A stretch of 64,000 nucleotides of DNA, taken from assembly GCA_934643825.1 (NCBI GenBank), contig CAKUCW010000008.1, positions 6,863 to 70,862 of the forward strand, given 5' to 3'. The translations under genes and the position numbers were made by a program. This DNA comes from an uncultured Clostridia bacterium (GTDB lineage Bacteria > Bacillota > Clostridia > Christensenellales > Aristaeellaceae). Positions 33,069 through 40,443 of the stretch are shown piece by piece; position 1 is the first letter of the stretch, and the number at the start of each line of letters is the position of its first letter. The notes under the pieces are model-generated. The model was not told where the DNA came from, did no database searches, and saw nothing but the letters and a program-made list of their open reading frames with translations.

Positions 33069-34220
33069 TTAAAAATCTTCCGGGAAAACGTCGTCGTCAT
33101 CGTCCATCCAAGCAGAATCCGGCGTTTCCTCCGGAGATTCAGGTGTGGGCGTTATTTCGACAAAACGTTCTGCCAAATCACCCATGGCTTCTTCGTCAAC
33201 GATAAAGTCCACAGATTCCGGAGTCGGGGCAGGCGTCGCCTTGCCCGGTGCATCCGGAAGCGGCACAGGCGTGGAGTTCGTCAGACGATCCTCTTCGATA
33301 ACGGCTTGCGGACGCGCAGTCGCAACCGGCGCAATGATGATTTCGGTGTTATCGTAGTTGTCCGGCATATCCTCAACATCTGCATAGTAACGAAGAACAA
33401 GCACATTTTCGATATGCTCAAAATCTGCCGCCGGCTCGACAACGATATAGTGTTTGCTGTCTTCGATGGCACGGGTGCTCTCTCTGACGTAACCGATCAG
33501 AAGTCCTTTCGGGAACGAAACGCCGACACCCGACGTGATTACGCGATCACCCGGTCTGGGAATGCTGTCCGCAGAGAGGTAGTACATTCTGCAAAGTGGC
33601 TCTCCTGTGCTTCCGAGCGTACCTTTAACAGCTCCCTGATCACGGCTGCTTTCGATCAAAGCCGCAAGGCTTGCCTGATCGTCGATGATGGTGATCACCT
33701 TTGCCGTTTTATCAAAAACTTCATAGGTATAACCAACAAGACCTTCAGAGGTAATAACAGCCATCTGAGTGTCAACGCCATCGTTTTTTCCTTTGTTTAT
33801 CGTAAAAGTTGAGAAGTAGTTGCCTGTTTCGCTGGCAATAACACGAGCCAGAACGGGATTCATGGATGAACGATCTTCGTATTCGCCCAGAAGTGCCCGC
33901 AGCTGCGTATTTTCTTCTTCCAGCTCTTCATAGAGAATGCTGCGGAGTGTCAGCTCATCGTTCTGCGCCTTCAGCTGATTATACTCATACTCGATATTAC
34001 TTCTGAGCTTCACGCGATACAAATAATTGGATATCGAGTGGGTGATCTGGGAAACAGCTCCCTGAATGGGCGTTATGATACGCGAAAGAGCGCTTTCCGG
34101 GGATAAGGATATCAAAGAACCGGTTGACTGGCTATATGCTGTCAGCGCCATCAGCGCAATCAGAACCAGAACGATGGTTCTGCGGATAAAATTGTATAAT
34201 ACAGGATGTTTATTCTTCAT
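33069..34220 (-). CDS. mreC: Rod-shape determining protein MreC with long acidic tail
   Basis: A 383-residue MreC: N-terminal transmembrane helix (about residues 10-30), coiled coil (about 75-115, ENTQLRALLGEYEDR) and the two-beta-barrel MreC domain to about 280 (FSTFTINKGKNDGV, VITSGVGVSFPKGLLIG). MreC scaffolds the elongation machinery on the outer face and activates PBP2. Unusually, the last 100 residues are a Pro/Thr/Glu/Asp-rich tail (TPAPTPES, TPTPESPEETPD, DDDDD), expected to be disordered outside the cell. It lies between mreB and mreD. Confidence 0.92.
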   Translation of the reverse strand: MKNKHPVLYNFIRRTIVLVLIALMALTAYSQSTGSLISLSPESALSRIITPIQGAVSQITHSISNYLYRVKLRSNIEYEYNQLKAQNDELTLRSILYEELEEENTQLRALLGEYEDRSSMNPVLARVIASETGNYFSTFTINKGKNDGVDTQMAVITSEGLVGYTYEVFDKTAKVITIIDDQASLAALIESSRDQGAVKGTLGSTGEPLCRMYYLSADSIPRPGDRVITSGVGVSFPKGLLIGYVRESTRAIEDSKHYIVVEPAADFEHIENVLVLRYYADVEDMPDNYDNTEIIIAPVATARPQAVIEEDRLTNSTPVPLPDAPGKATPAPTPESVDFIVDEEAMGDLAERFVEITPTPESPEETPDSAWMDDDDDVFPEDF

Positions 34221-34251
34221 CGCTTGCCTTCCTTGCGAATCGTTGACCGCG

Positions 34252-35283
34252 TCATTCAGCTCTGCCTATTACGCCGCCCAGCATATCAAAATGATCCGCC
34301 ATGTAACCGGCGCCCAGCGTTGTGCATTCCCCTGCGTCTCTTGCAACAGATACCGGCACACCAAATTCCGTTGCGATCATCGTATCCAAATTGGGCAGTG
34401 CGGCAGATCCGCCCGTCAGATAGATGCCGTTTTGCAGGATATCCGAGCAAAGTTCAGGCGGAACGCGCCCGAGAACCCATTTGATTGCGCCGAGTATTTC
34501 CTGCAACGGTTCGTAAATGGCTTCGCTGACCTTGGACATATCAATATCGACTGTCAAAGGCATACCTGTGGCAATATCGCGTCCGCGCACAACGGCAATA
34601 TGTTCCATTTTTTTGTCACTTCGCACGTCGGCTAAGTCAAATTTGATTTGCTCAGCAACGCGATCCGTAACCAGAATGGCATGCTGCTTTTTCAAAAATC
34701 CGGAGATTGCTTCGTCGATTTTGTTGCCAGCTACCCGAATGGAATGCGATAAGACAACGCCGCCCATTGACACGAGGGCAACTTCCGTCGTGCCTCCGCC
34801 GATATCGACGACAAAACTCCCCTGCGGCTCGTATACGGGCAAACCGGTTCCGAGCGCAGCGGCGAATGCTTGTTCAACGACGAAAATTTGACGCGCACCG
34901 ATTTTTTCCATCGTATTGATAACCGCACGCCGCTCGACTTTGCTTACGTCACCGGGCATCGTCACAACCACACGCGGTCTGACAAACCGACGCGTACCGA
35001 TGGCTTTGCTGACGAAATAATGGATCATGATTTGAGCCATTTCATAGTCAACAATGACGCCGTCGCGCAGGGGGTGTATTACACGAATATTGCCGCCGGA
35101 TCGCCCGATCATCTCTTCCGCACTGTCGCCGACCGCCACAATGTTATTGCGAGTGTTTTCTCCACGCGTAATGACAACGGAAGGTTCGTTGACCACGATA
35201 CCCTTGTCTTTTACATAAACTCTTGTATTGTTCGTTCCGATATCAATCGCAATATCCGGAGAAACAAACTGAAAACCCGCCAT
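34252..35283 (-). CDS. mreB: Rod-shape actin homologue MreB
   Basis: A 343-residue actin-like ATPase that guides lateral wall synthesis. Phosphate-1 motif IAIDIGTNNTRVY (residues 11-23), phosphate-2 VDIGGGTTEVA near 163, and the adenosine motif LTGGSAALPNL near 290. Family length is normal. Its ATG overlaps the maf stop codon as TAATG, and its ribosome site GAGGAG lies inside maf, so translation is coupled. The N-terminus (AGFQFVSPDIAI) lacks an obvious amphipathic membrane helix. Confidence 0.95.
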   Translation of the reverse strand: MAGFQFVSPDIAIDIGTNNTRVYVKDKGIVVNEPSVVITRGENTRNNIVAVGDSAEEMIGRSGGNIRVIHPLRDGVIVDYEMAQIMIHYFVSKAIGTRRFVRPRVVVTMPGDVSKVERRAVINTMEKIGARQIFVVEQAFAAALGTGLPVYEPQGSFVVDIGGGTTEVALVSMGGVVLSHSIRVAGNKIDEAISGFLKKQHAILVTDRVAEQIKFDLADVRSDKKMEHIAVVRGRDIATGMPLTVDIDMSKVSEAIYEPLQEILGAIKWVLGRVPPELCSDILQNGIYLTGGSAALPNLDTMIATEFGVPVSVARDAGECTTLGAGYMADHFDMLGGVIGRAE

Positions 35284-35873
35284 TAAATAACTCCTCGTTC
35301 TGTCATCCCGTTCAGCTGAAGCAGCATAGTCCTCAGCATGGTCATAGGCAAACCGACGACATTGGAGTATGAGCCGTCAATCCTGTCGATAAACATGCCG
35401 CCTTGACCTTGAATTGCATAAGCGCCCGCCTTATCGAGCGGTTCACCCGTGGCAATATAGGCGTCCATTTCCTGTTCGGTCATCGAAGTCATATGAACGC
35501 GAGTTCGATCCACATTGCGAAGCACTCTTCCGCTATTGGTATTGATTAAAGTAATACCGGTGTAAACATTGTGCCAATTATCCGCCAATGCCGTCAGCAT
35601 TTCTTTTGCACGTTCAGGCGTATGCGGTTTTCCCAGCGCTTCATCTGCAAAGACGAGCGTATCCGCTGCAAGGATAACCGAGTCCGGGTGACGAGCTGCA
35701 ACAGCTACGGCCTTTCTTCTGGAAATCTCCAAAACGGTTTCCGCCGGACGTCCTACATAATTCTCATCAACATCCGGAGAATCAATAGTATATATCAGAC
35801 CCATTTGATCGAGCAATTCACGCCGTCTGGGTGAACCGGACGCCAAGATCAAAGGGAATTCAGGCTGCATCAT
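35283..35873 (-). CDS. maf: Maf-like nucleoside triphosphate pyrophosphatase
   Basis: A 196-residue Maf protein. Motif LILASGSPRRRELL at the N-terminus, DVDEN near residue 38, SRRKA near 56 and AADTLVF near 74 are the family signature; these enzymes hydrolyse dTTP, UTP or modified NTPs to monophosphates and are linked to cell division arrest. The ATG at 35873 lies 7 bases after GGGAGG; the longer frame begins with an unsupported TTG. First gene of the mre cluster, with an extended -10 promoter about 35 bases upstream. Confidence 0.92.
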   Translation of the reverse strand: MMQPEFPLILASGSPRRRELLDQMGLIYTIDSPDVDENYVGRPAETVLEISRRKAVAVAARHPDSVILAADTLVFADEALGKPHTPERAKEMLTALADNWHNVYTGITLINTNSGRVLRNVDRTRVHMTSMTEQEMDAYIATGEPLDKAGAYAIQGQGGMFIDRIDGSYSNVVGLPMTMLRTMLLQLNGMTERGVI

Positions 35874-35908
35874 GGCATAACCTCCCAAATCTTATTCACT
35901 GATTCTTT

Positions 35909-35918
35909 ATTATAACAT
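35909..35918 (-). promoter_or_regulatory. Extended -10 promoter of the maf-mre-rodA cluster
   Basis: Minus-strand TATAAT (35909-35914), preceded by TGT, gives an extended -10. A TTGATG lies 20 bases further up as a poor -35. Confidence 0.55.
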
Positions 35919-36009
35919 ATTCTGTAACGGCTTGCATCAATAATTCACCATTTTGGTAAATCCGACAGAAAAAATAGGTTTGAAATTGAAGTTGCCTTGT
36001 GTAATCAAG

Positions 36010-36046
36010 ACACAAAAAACGCGGCAGGCATTAAAAAACCTGCCGC
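36010..36046 (-). terminator. Terminator after xpt
   Basis: A perfect 8-bp GC-rich stem (36021-36028 with 36039-36046) with an A/T loop is followed on the minus strand by GTTTTTTG. Confidence 0.85.
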
Positions 36047-36063
36047 AGAACATCAACATCACA

Positions 36064-36636
36064 TCAGTCTGCAAATTCAATGCTGTCCTCCGACATGGAT
36101 GCGATGCGAGCCAAGGAATACACATCCATACCCAGATCGACAAGCCGCTGGTGACCGCTTTGGAAAGCCTTTTCAATCACAATGCCTACACCGCATACTT
36201 CGGAACCCGCCTGCTGCACAAGTTTCAACACGCCAAAGGCGGCTTCTCCGCTCGCAAGAAAGTCATCAATCAGCAGAATCTTCTCACCTGCCGGCAAAAA
36301 CTCGTGCTTCACCGTAAGTTCATACTGCGTTCCTTTTGTAAAAGAGCGAACCGTTGTTTGCAAAAGATCGCCATTCATGATTTTCGACGTTTGTTTTTTC
36401 ATAATTACAAGCGGAAGACCCATTGCCAACGCTGTGAACGCTGCCGGCGCTATGCCTGAGCTTTCGATCGTTACAATACGGGTCAATCCCTTATTGGCAA
36501 AGTATTTGGCGAATTCTTCGCCGATTGCTTTCATGAGTGGCACGTCAACCTGATGATTCAGGAAAGAATCGACCAGCAAAACATCCTGATTCAGTGCTTT
36601 TCCTCGTTTGAGGATCGCATCTTTGAGCATTTGCAT
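36064..36636 (-). CDS. xpt: Xanthine phosphoribosyltransferase
   Basis: A 190-residue purine salvage enzyme converting xanthine and PRPP into XMP. The PRPP-binding motif ILLIDDFLASGEA is near residue 119-131, and TIESSGIAPA near 52 and VIMKKQTSK near 73 are typical of Xpt. The ATG at 36636 is preceded by AAAGGG at 10 bases. The promoter at 36681-36709 leaves a leader of only about 40 bases, so the purine riboswitch that often controls xpt is absent. It is monocistronic, with its own terminator. Confidence 0.93.
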   Translation of the reverse strand: MQMLKDAILKRGKALNQDVLLVDSFLNHQVDVPLMKAIGEEFAKYFANKGLTRIVTIESSGIAPAAFTALAMGLPLVIMKKQTSKIMNGDLLQTTVRSFTKGTQYELTVKHEFLPAGEKILLIDDFLASGEAAFGVLKLVQQAGSEVCGVGIVIEKAFQSGHQRLVDLGMDVYSLARIASMSEDSIEFAD

Positions 36637-36680
36637 ACGTTCTTTACCCTTTCGTATCAAACAATAATTGATTTTTTCTT

Positions 36681-36709
36681 ATTTTACCGCAATTCGTGTG
36701 TACAGACAA
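36681..36709 (-). promoter_or_regulatory. xpt promoter
   Basis: Minus-strand TTGTCT (36704-36709), a 17-base spacer and TAAAAT (36681-36686). Confidence 0.7.
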
Positions 36710-36723
36710 GTACCTAAAGCATT

Positions 36724-37290
36724 TTATTTAAAACAACAGCCGGAACGTTCGCCTTTTGAATACATCGGCGGTGGATAAAGCGGCAGATTTAACTTAGGCA
36801 TACAGCACTCGTTTTGCTGACATACGATTTCATATCTGCTGAAGATGGATTCGATGCCAATCGACAGGCATACCTGAAAACCGCTGGGCTGGCAATAGTT
36901 TGCGCTTTGTATTCCGATTTGTATGTCCCTTCGCAGATTCATATTATGGCGATCAAAGCAGGCGCATCCTTGCAGCGGTGTATCGAGTTCAATGTATGAC
37001 ATTGCACGGAAGCAGCAACTCCGGCTATCGATTCCCTGTAATGCAAGCGTCAGCCTGAGCTTTTCGCCTGAACAGGACAATGCAATGGATTTTACATCAA
37101 GTACCTCAATCTTTTTTAAATATAGAGGTGGGCAAATATTGTCTTGAAAATCGCTGATGGAAATTAAGCCGCGATAGCAATAATTTGCACAATTATGGTC
37201 AACCAGCCGTTCGACAATATAGCCCGCTTGATGATGGGTGCAGGATGGTTTGCGGCACTTTCCGTAATCACAAAAATCTAAAGAGGACAT
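36724..37290 (-). CDS. Cysteine-rich protein of unknown function
   Basis: A 188-residue protein with about 19 cysteines. The N-terminus has CDYGKCRKPSC, then HNCANYC near 33-38; later CC pairs occur at about 93-94 and in the last 30 residues (QNECCMPK, SGCCFK). The middle (about 55-150) is rich in short beta-strands. No signal peptide or membrane helix is seen. AGGGAG lies 8 bases before the ATG at 37290. That start codon is buried in a perfect 13-bp hairpin (37284-37333), so translation may be controlled. It follows miaA at the end of a long minus-strand run. Cys-rich proteins of this kind are common in spore coats, and the genome sporulates, but that role is only a suggestion. Confidence 0.75.
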   Translation of the reverse strand: MSSLDFCDYGKCRKPSCTHHQAGYIVERLVDHNCANYCYRGLISISDFQDNICPPLYLKKIEVLDVKSIALSCSGEKLRLTLALQGIDSRSCCFRAMSYIELDTPLQGCACFDRHNMNLRRDIQIGIQSANYCQPSGFQVCLSIGIESIFSRYEIVCQQNECCMPKLNLPLYPPPMYSKGERSGCCFK

Positions 37291-37333
37291 AGGATACACT
37301 CCCTCTCTTAAGAGTCATTTTATCCTATGTCCT
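37284..37333 (-). repeat. Perfect 13-bp inverted repeat over the start of the cysteine-rich gene
   Basis: AGGACATAGGATA (plus strand, 37284-37296) and its exact reverse complement (37321-37333) flank a 24-base loop. In the mRNA, the ribosome site lies in the loop and the ATG in the 3' arm. It lacks a T-run, so it does not look like a terminator. Confidence 0.85.
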
Positions 37334-37359
37334 TTTCCCGAATCTTGTTCGGTTTTAAA

Positions 37360-38364
37360 TCAACGTTTTCCATTAGACCGCTGGTCGGTTTCACACATTT
37401 CTTGAAATTCTTGATATTGCTTAATATCCTCTTCAATCTGATGAAGCAGTGCCTGTTCAAGCGCTTCGCGATCGGGATACTCGGTATAGTCAAACCAACG
37501 CATGGAAGAATCGTGTCTGAACCAAGTCCATTGCCGCTTTGCATATCTTCGAGAGTTTTGCTTAATGAGTTCGACAGCACGATCCAATGTAATTTCACCA
37601 CGCAAAGCACTCACGATTTCTTTGTAGCCGATTGCCTGCATAGCGCCGCCTTCTTGATTAGGCTCGACGCCTAAGGCAAGAAGGTTTTTGACTTCTTCAA
37701 CGAGTCCTGCCTGCATCATTTCGTCTACTCGTGCGTTGATTCGCGCATACATCATTTCCCGCGGCAGCGACAAACCATATACAAGGACATGGAACATGCC
37801 CTCGCGTTTTTCAGCTTCAGCTTGTTGGCTCTTTGTTTTTCCGGACATTTCAAAGATTTCCAATGCACGCATGACACGACGGATATCGTTCGGGTGTAAT
37901 TTGGAAGCGGTTTCCGGATCAACTTCTTCAAGCATGGCATGAAGAATGTTCTGTCCGTCAGGCTGCTGGGCAATGCTCCTCAGCTTTTCGCGGATCTCTT
38001 CATTTGCTTTGCTTTCACCAAGGCGCATATCATATCGAATAGCATCCAAATACAATCCCGTTCCGCCAACAAGCAGCGGCAGTTTTCCTCGATCTAGGAT
38101 ATTCCGAATAGCTTGGACCGCCATAGTTTGATAATCTGCTGTAGTAAAGCGATCATGCGGATCGGCAACATCGATCATATGGTGCGAAACCGCAGCACGT
38201 TCTTCCGGAGTTGATTTAGCTGTGCCGATATCCATATTCCGATAAATCTGCATCGAATCCATCGACACAATTTCACCTTTCAGTTTCTTTGCCAGAAACA
38301 AAGAGGTTTTCGTCTTTCCTACGCCAGTCGGACCAACAAGCGCAACGATGATGGGTTTTGACAT
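37360..38364 (-). CDS. miaA: tRNA dimethylallyltransferase MiaA
   Basis: A 334-residue enzyme that adds a dimethylallyl group to A37 of tRNAs reading UNN codons; MiaB, encoded six genes upstream, then methylthiolates it. P-loop GPTGVGKTKTS at residues 10-20, DSMQIYRNMDIGTAK near 36-50, GGTGLYL near 102. The ATG at 38364 has GAGGA 7 bases upstream; a second ATG two codons earlier is too close. It follows mutL by 15 bases, the standard mutS-mutL-miaA order. Confidence 0.95.
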   Translation of the reverse strand: MSKPIIVALVGPTGVGKTKTSLFLAKKLKGEIVSMDSMQIYRNMDIGTAKSTPEERAAVSHHMIDVADPHDRFTTADYQTMAVQAIRNILDRGKLPLLVGGTGLYLDAIRYDMRLGESKANEEIREKLRSIAQQPDGQNILHAMLEEVDPETASKLHPNDIRRVMRALEIFEMSGKTKSQQAEAEKREGMFHVLVYGLSLPREMMYARINARVDEMMQAGLVEEVKNLLALGVEPNQEGGAMQAIGYKEIVSALRGEITLDRAVELIKQNSRRYAKRQWTWFRHDSSMRWFDYTEYPDREALEQALLHQIEEDIKQYQEFQEMCETDQRSNGKR

Positions 38365-38379
38365 GCGCATATCCTCATT

Positions 38380-40410
38380 TTAATTGTTGATTCTTCTAAA
38401 ACGCTTCTCGATCTCTGTCTTTTCCAGCACAACAACCAACGGGCGTCCGTGCGGGCAGGTTGGCGGCGCATTCGTTCGAAGCATATCCGCCAGCAGAGGC
38501 TTGATTTCTTCCATGGTGAGCTTGTCGCCACCCTTTACCGCTTTTTTGCATGCCATCTGAAGGATAGCATCGCGTCTTTTTTGTGCGGTAGACAATACAC
38601 GAAGTTCACCAAGGCGATCGACCATTTCGAGAAATGCGCTTTTCGTTTGTGGAATACCCAACACGTTGGGAACTGCACGAATCTGATAAGCGTCGTCACC
38701 GAATGGTTCAATATCAAAGCCCGCAGCGCGAATTTCCTCATGATAGGTCTCTATTTTTACCGCATCCTGTGGTGTAACATGAACGACTTGAGCAACCATA
38801 AGAATTTGAGAACCAACCCCGGCGTCAATTTCCCGCATCAGCTTTTCGTAGAGTATTCGTTCGTGCGCGGCATGCTGATCGATCAAAATCAGCTGTTTTG
38901 TGTTCTGCAAAATGATATAGGTGTCAAAAGCAACGCCGACCATGGAGTAACCGCTTAACTCATCGCCCAGTGTTGTGGGAACAGCATTCTTCGGAATCAG
39001 TTCTTCCTGAACGGGCTCCTGCACGGAAACGGTAAGCGGCTCATTTGCACTCGGCTTAGGCTCGCTCGGTACAGCTTCGGGTTGGATGGGAGAAATTTCA
39101 TCATTGAGCTTTGAAAATGCCAAATTTTCCTTTTTGCCCGGTATTTGAGATTCCCTCAGCGCTGCACCGCCGAAATACTGCGTTACAAAAGAAGTAAAAT
39201 CAGCCTGTTGTTGCGGCGTGGGTTTACTTTCGCTCTTTTGTTCAATGACAACTTGCGCATTTTTATGGACTTCGGATGCTTGCGGTAAAACAGCAGTCTG
39301 CTCGCGTGCCTGCTCGATACCTTCATCGGTTTGCGTGTTGATGACCTGCACGACGCTGGGCTTCAACGTCGTTTGCGGCACTTCCCGAACCAAACTCATA
39401 TGAGGGGCGCTTTGAAGCGGGGATACTGAAAAACTGTCTGTGACTGCTCCGCGAACGTTTTCGTAAATCAGGTGTTCATCGCTGAAACGTACTTCCAACT
39501 TATTGGGATGGACGTTGACATCCACCATGTTGGTCGGCATCTCCAAATTCAGTACGCAAATCGGATAATGACCAATCGTTACACGTTCTCTGCATCCATC
39601 TTCAAGCGCCTGAGTAAGAATCTGGCTGCGAATGGTACGCCCGTTGACGATGAAGGTCTGTCTGGCGCGATTGGAACGTGCCTGCAAGCCAACACCCACC
39701 AAACCTGAAACAGAAACGGATCCTTCGGACCGAACCGGAATCATTGCTGTCGCTGTTTCTCTGCCATATAAACTGAACAGGGCGCTGCGCAGATCTCCGT
39801 TTCCGGAACTCGAATAAATCTGTTTTCCATTGTGAATCAGTCGTAAGGATACATTGGGATGAGCAAGAATCAGCCTTGCAATCATCTCGGCAACCTTGGC
39901 AGCTTCTGTCGAGGGCTTTTTGAGAAATTTCAAGCGCACGGGTGTATTGTAAAACAGTTCTCTGGCAACGATAGTGGTTCCCTGTGGGCTGGCAGCCTCT
40001 GAAATACTCTTGATTTCTCCGCCTTCATTAACTGCACGAGTTCCCGTTTCCTCATGAACGTTTCGCGTGGTCAGTGTGAGTTTGGATACCGCAGCAATGG
40101 ATGCTAGGGCCTCACCACGGAAACCGAGCGTATGAAGCGCAAACAAATCATCTGATTTCGTGATTTTGCTTGTCGCATGGCGCTCAAATGCCATACGAAC
40201 ATCACGGCTCCGAATTCCGCGTCCATTATCCGTCACGCGCAGATAAGAAATTCCGCCGTCGCGGATTTCGACAGTAATGCATGTTGCACCGGCATCCAAA
40301 CTGTTTTCAACCAGTTCCTTAATGGCTGAAACAGGGCTTTCTACCACTTCACCGGCAGCAATCTTTCCGATCAGTTCCTGATCCAGCCTTAGTATCGGTC
40401 TATCCTCCAC
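38380..40410 (-). CDS. mutL: DNA mismatch repair protein MutL (endonuclease type)
   Basis: A 676-residue MutL. The GHKL ATPase part has KIAAGEVVESPVSAIKELVENSLDAG (over residues 16-42), DNGRGI near 61 and GFRGEAL near 94. The C-terminal domain carries the endonuclease motif DQHAAHERILYEKL near 515, an ACKKAVKGG segment and CPHGRPLV near 655, so this is the nicking type used by bacteria without MutH. The linker (about 340-490) is low complexity, rich in Gln, Glu and Pro. The start is GTG at 40410 with AAAGGA 8 bases upstream. Confidence 0.95.
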   Translation of the reverse strand: MEDRPILRLDQELIGKIAAGEVVESPVSAIKELVENSLDAGATCITVEIRDGGISYLRVTDNGRGIRSRDVRMAFERHATSKITKSDDLFALHTLGFRGEALASIAAVSKLTLTTRNVHEETGTRAVNEGGEIKSISEAASPQGTTIVARELFYNTPVRLKFLKKPSTEAAKVAEMIARLILAHPNVSLRLIHNGKQIYSSSGNGDLRSALFSLYGRETATAMIPVRSEGSVSVSGLVGVGLQARSNRARQTFIVNGRTIRSQILTQALEDGCRERVTIGHYPICVLNLEMPTNMVDVNVHPNKLEVRFSDEHLIYENVRGAVTDSFSVSPLQSAPHMSLVREVPQTTLKPSVVQVINTQTDEGIEQAREQTAVLPQASEVHKNAQVVIEQKSESKPTPQQQADFTSFVTQYFGGAALRESQIPGKKENLAFSKLNDEISPIQPEAVPSEPKPSANEPLTVSVQEPVQEELIPKNAVPTTLGDELSGYSMVGVAFDTYIILQNTKQLILIDQHAAHERILYEKLMREIDAGVGSQILMVAQVVHVTPQDAVKIETYHEEIRAAGFDIEPFGDDAYQIRAVPNVLGIPQTKSAFLEMVDRLGELRVLSTAQKRRDAILQMACKKAVKGGDKLTMEEIKPLLADMLRTNAPPTCPHGRPLVVVLEKTEIEKRFRRINN

Positions 40411-40443
40411 GGCATTGTTCCTTTCTCTGTATTCCGGTCGGTT

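Noticed and set aside
36637..36720. Purine riboswitch before xpt
   Set aside because: The promoter leaves only about 40 bases of leader, too short for the aptamer, and no core motif is present.
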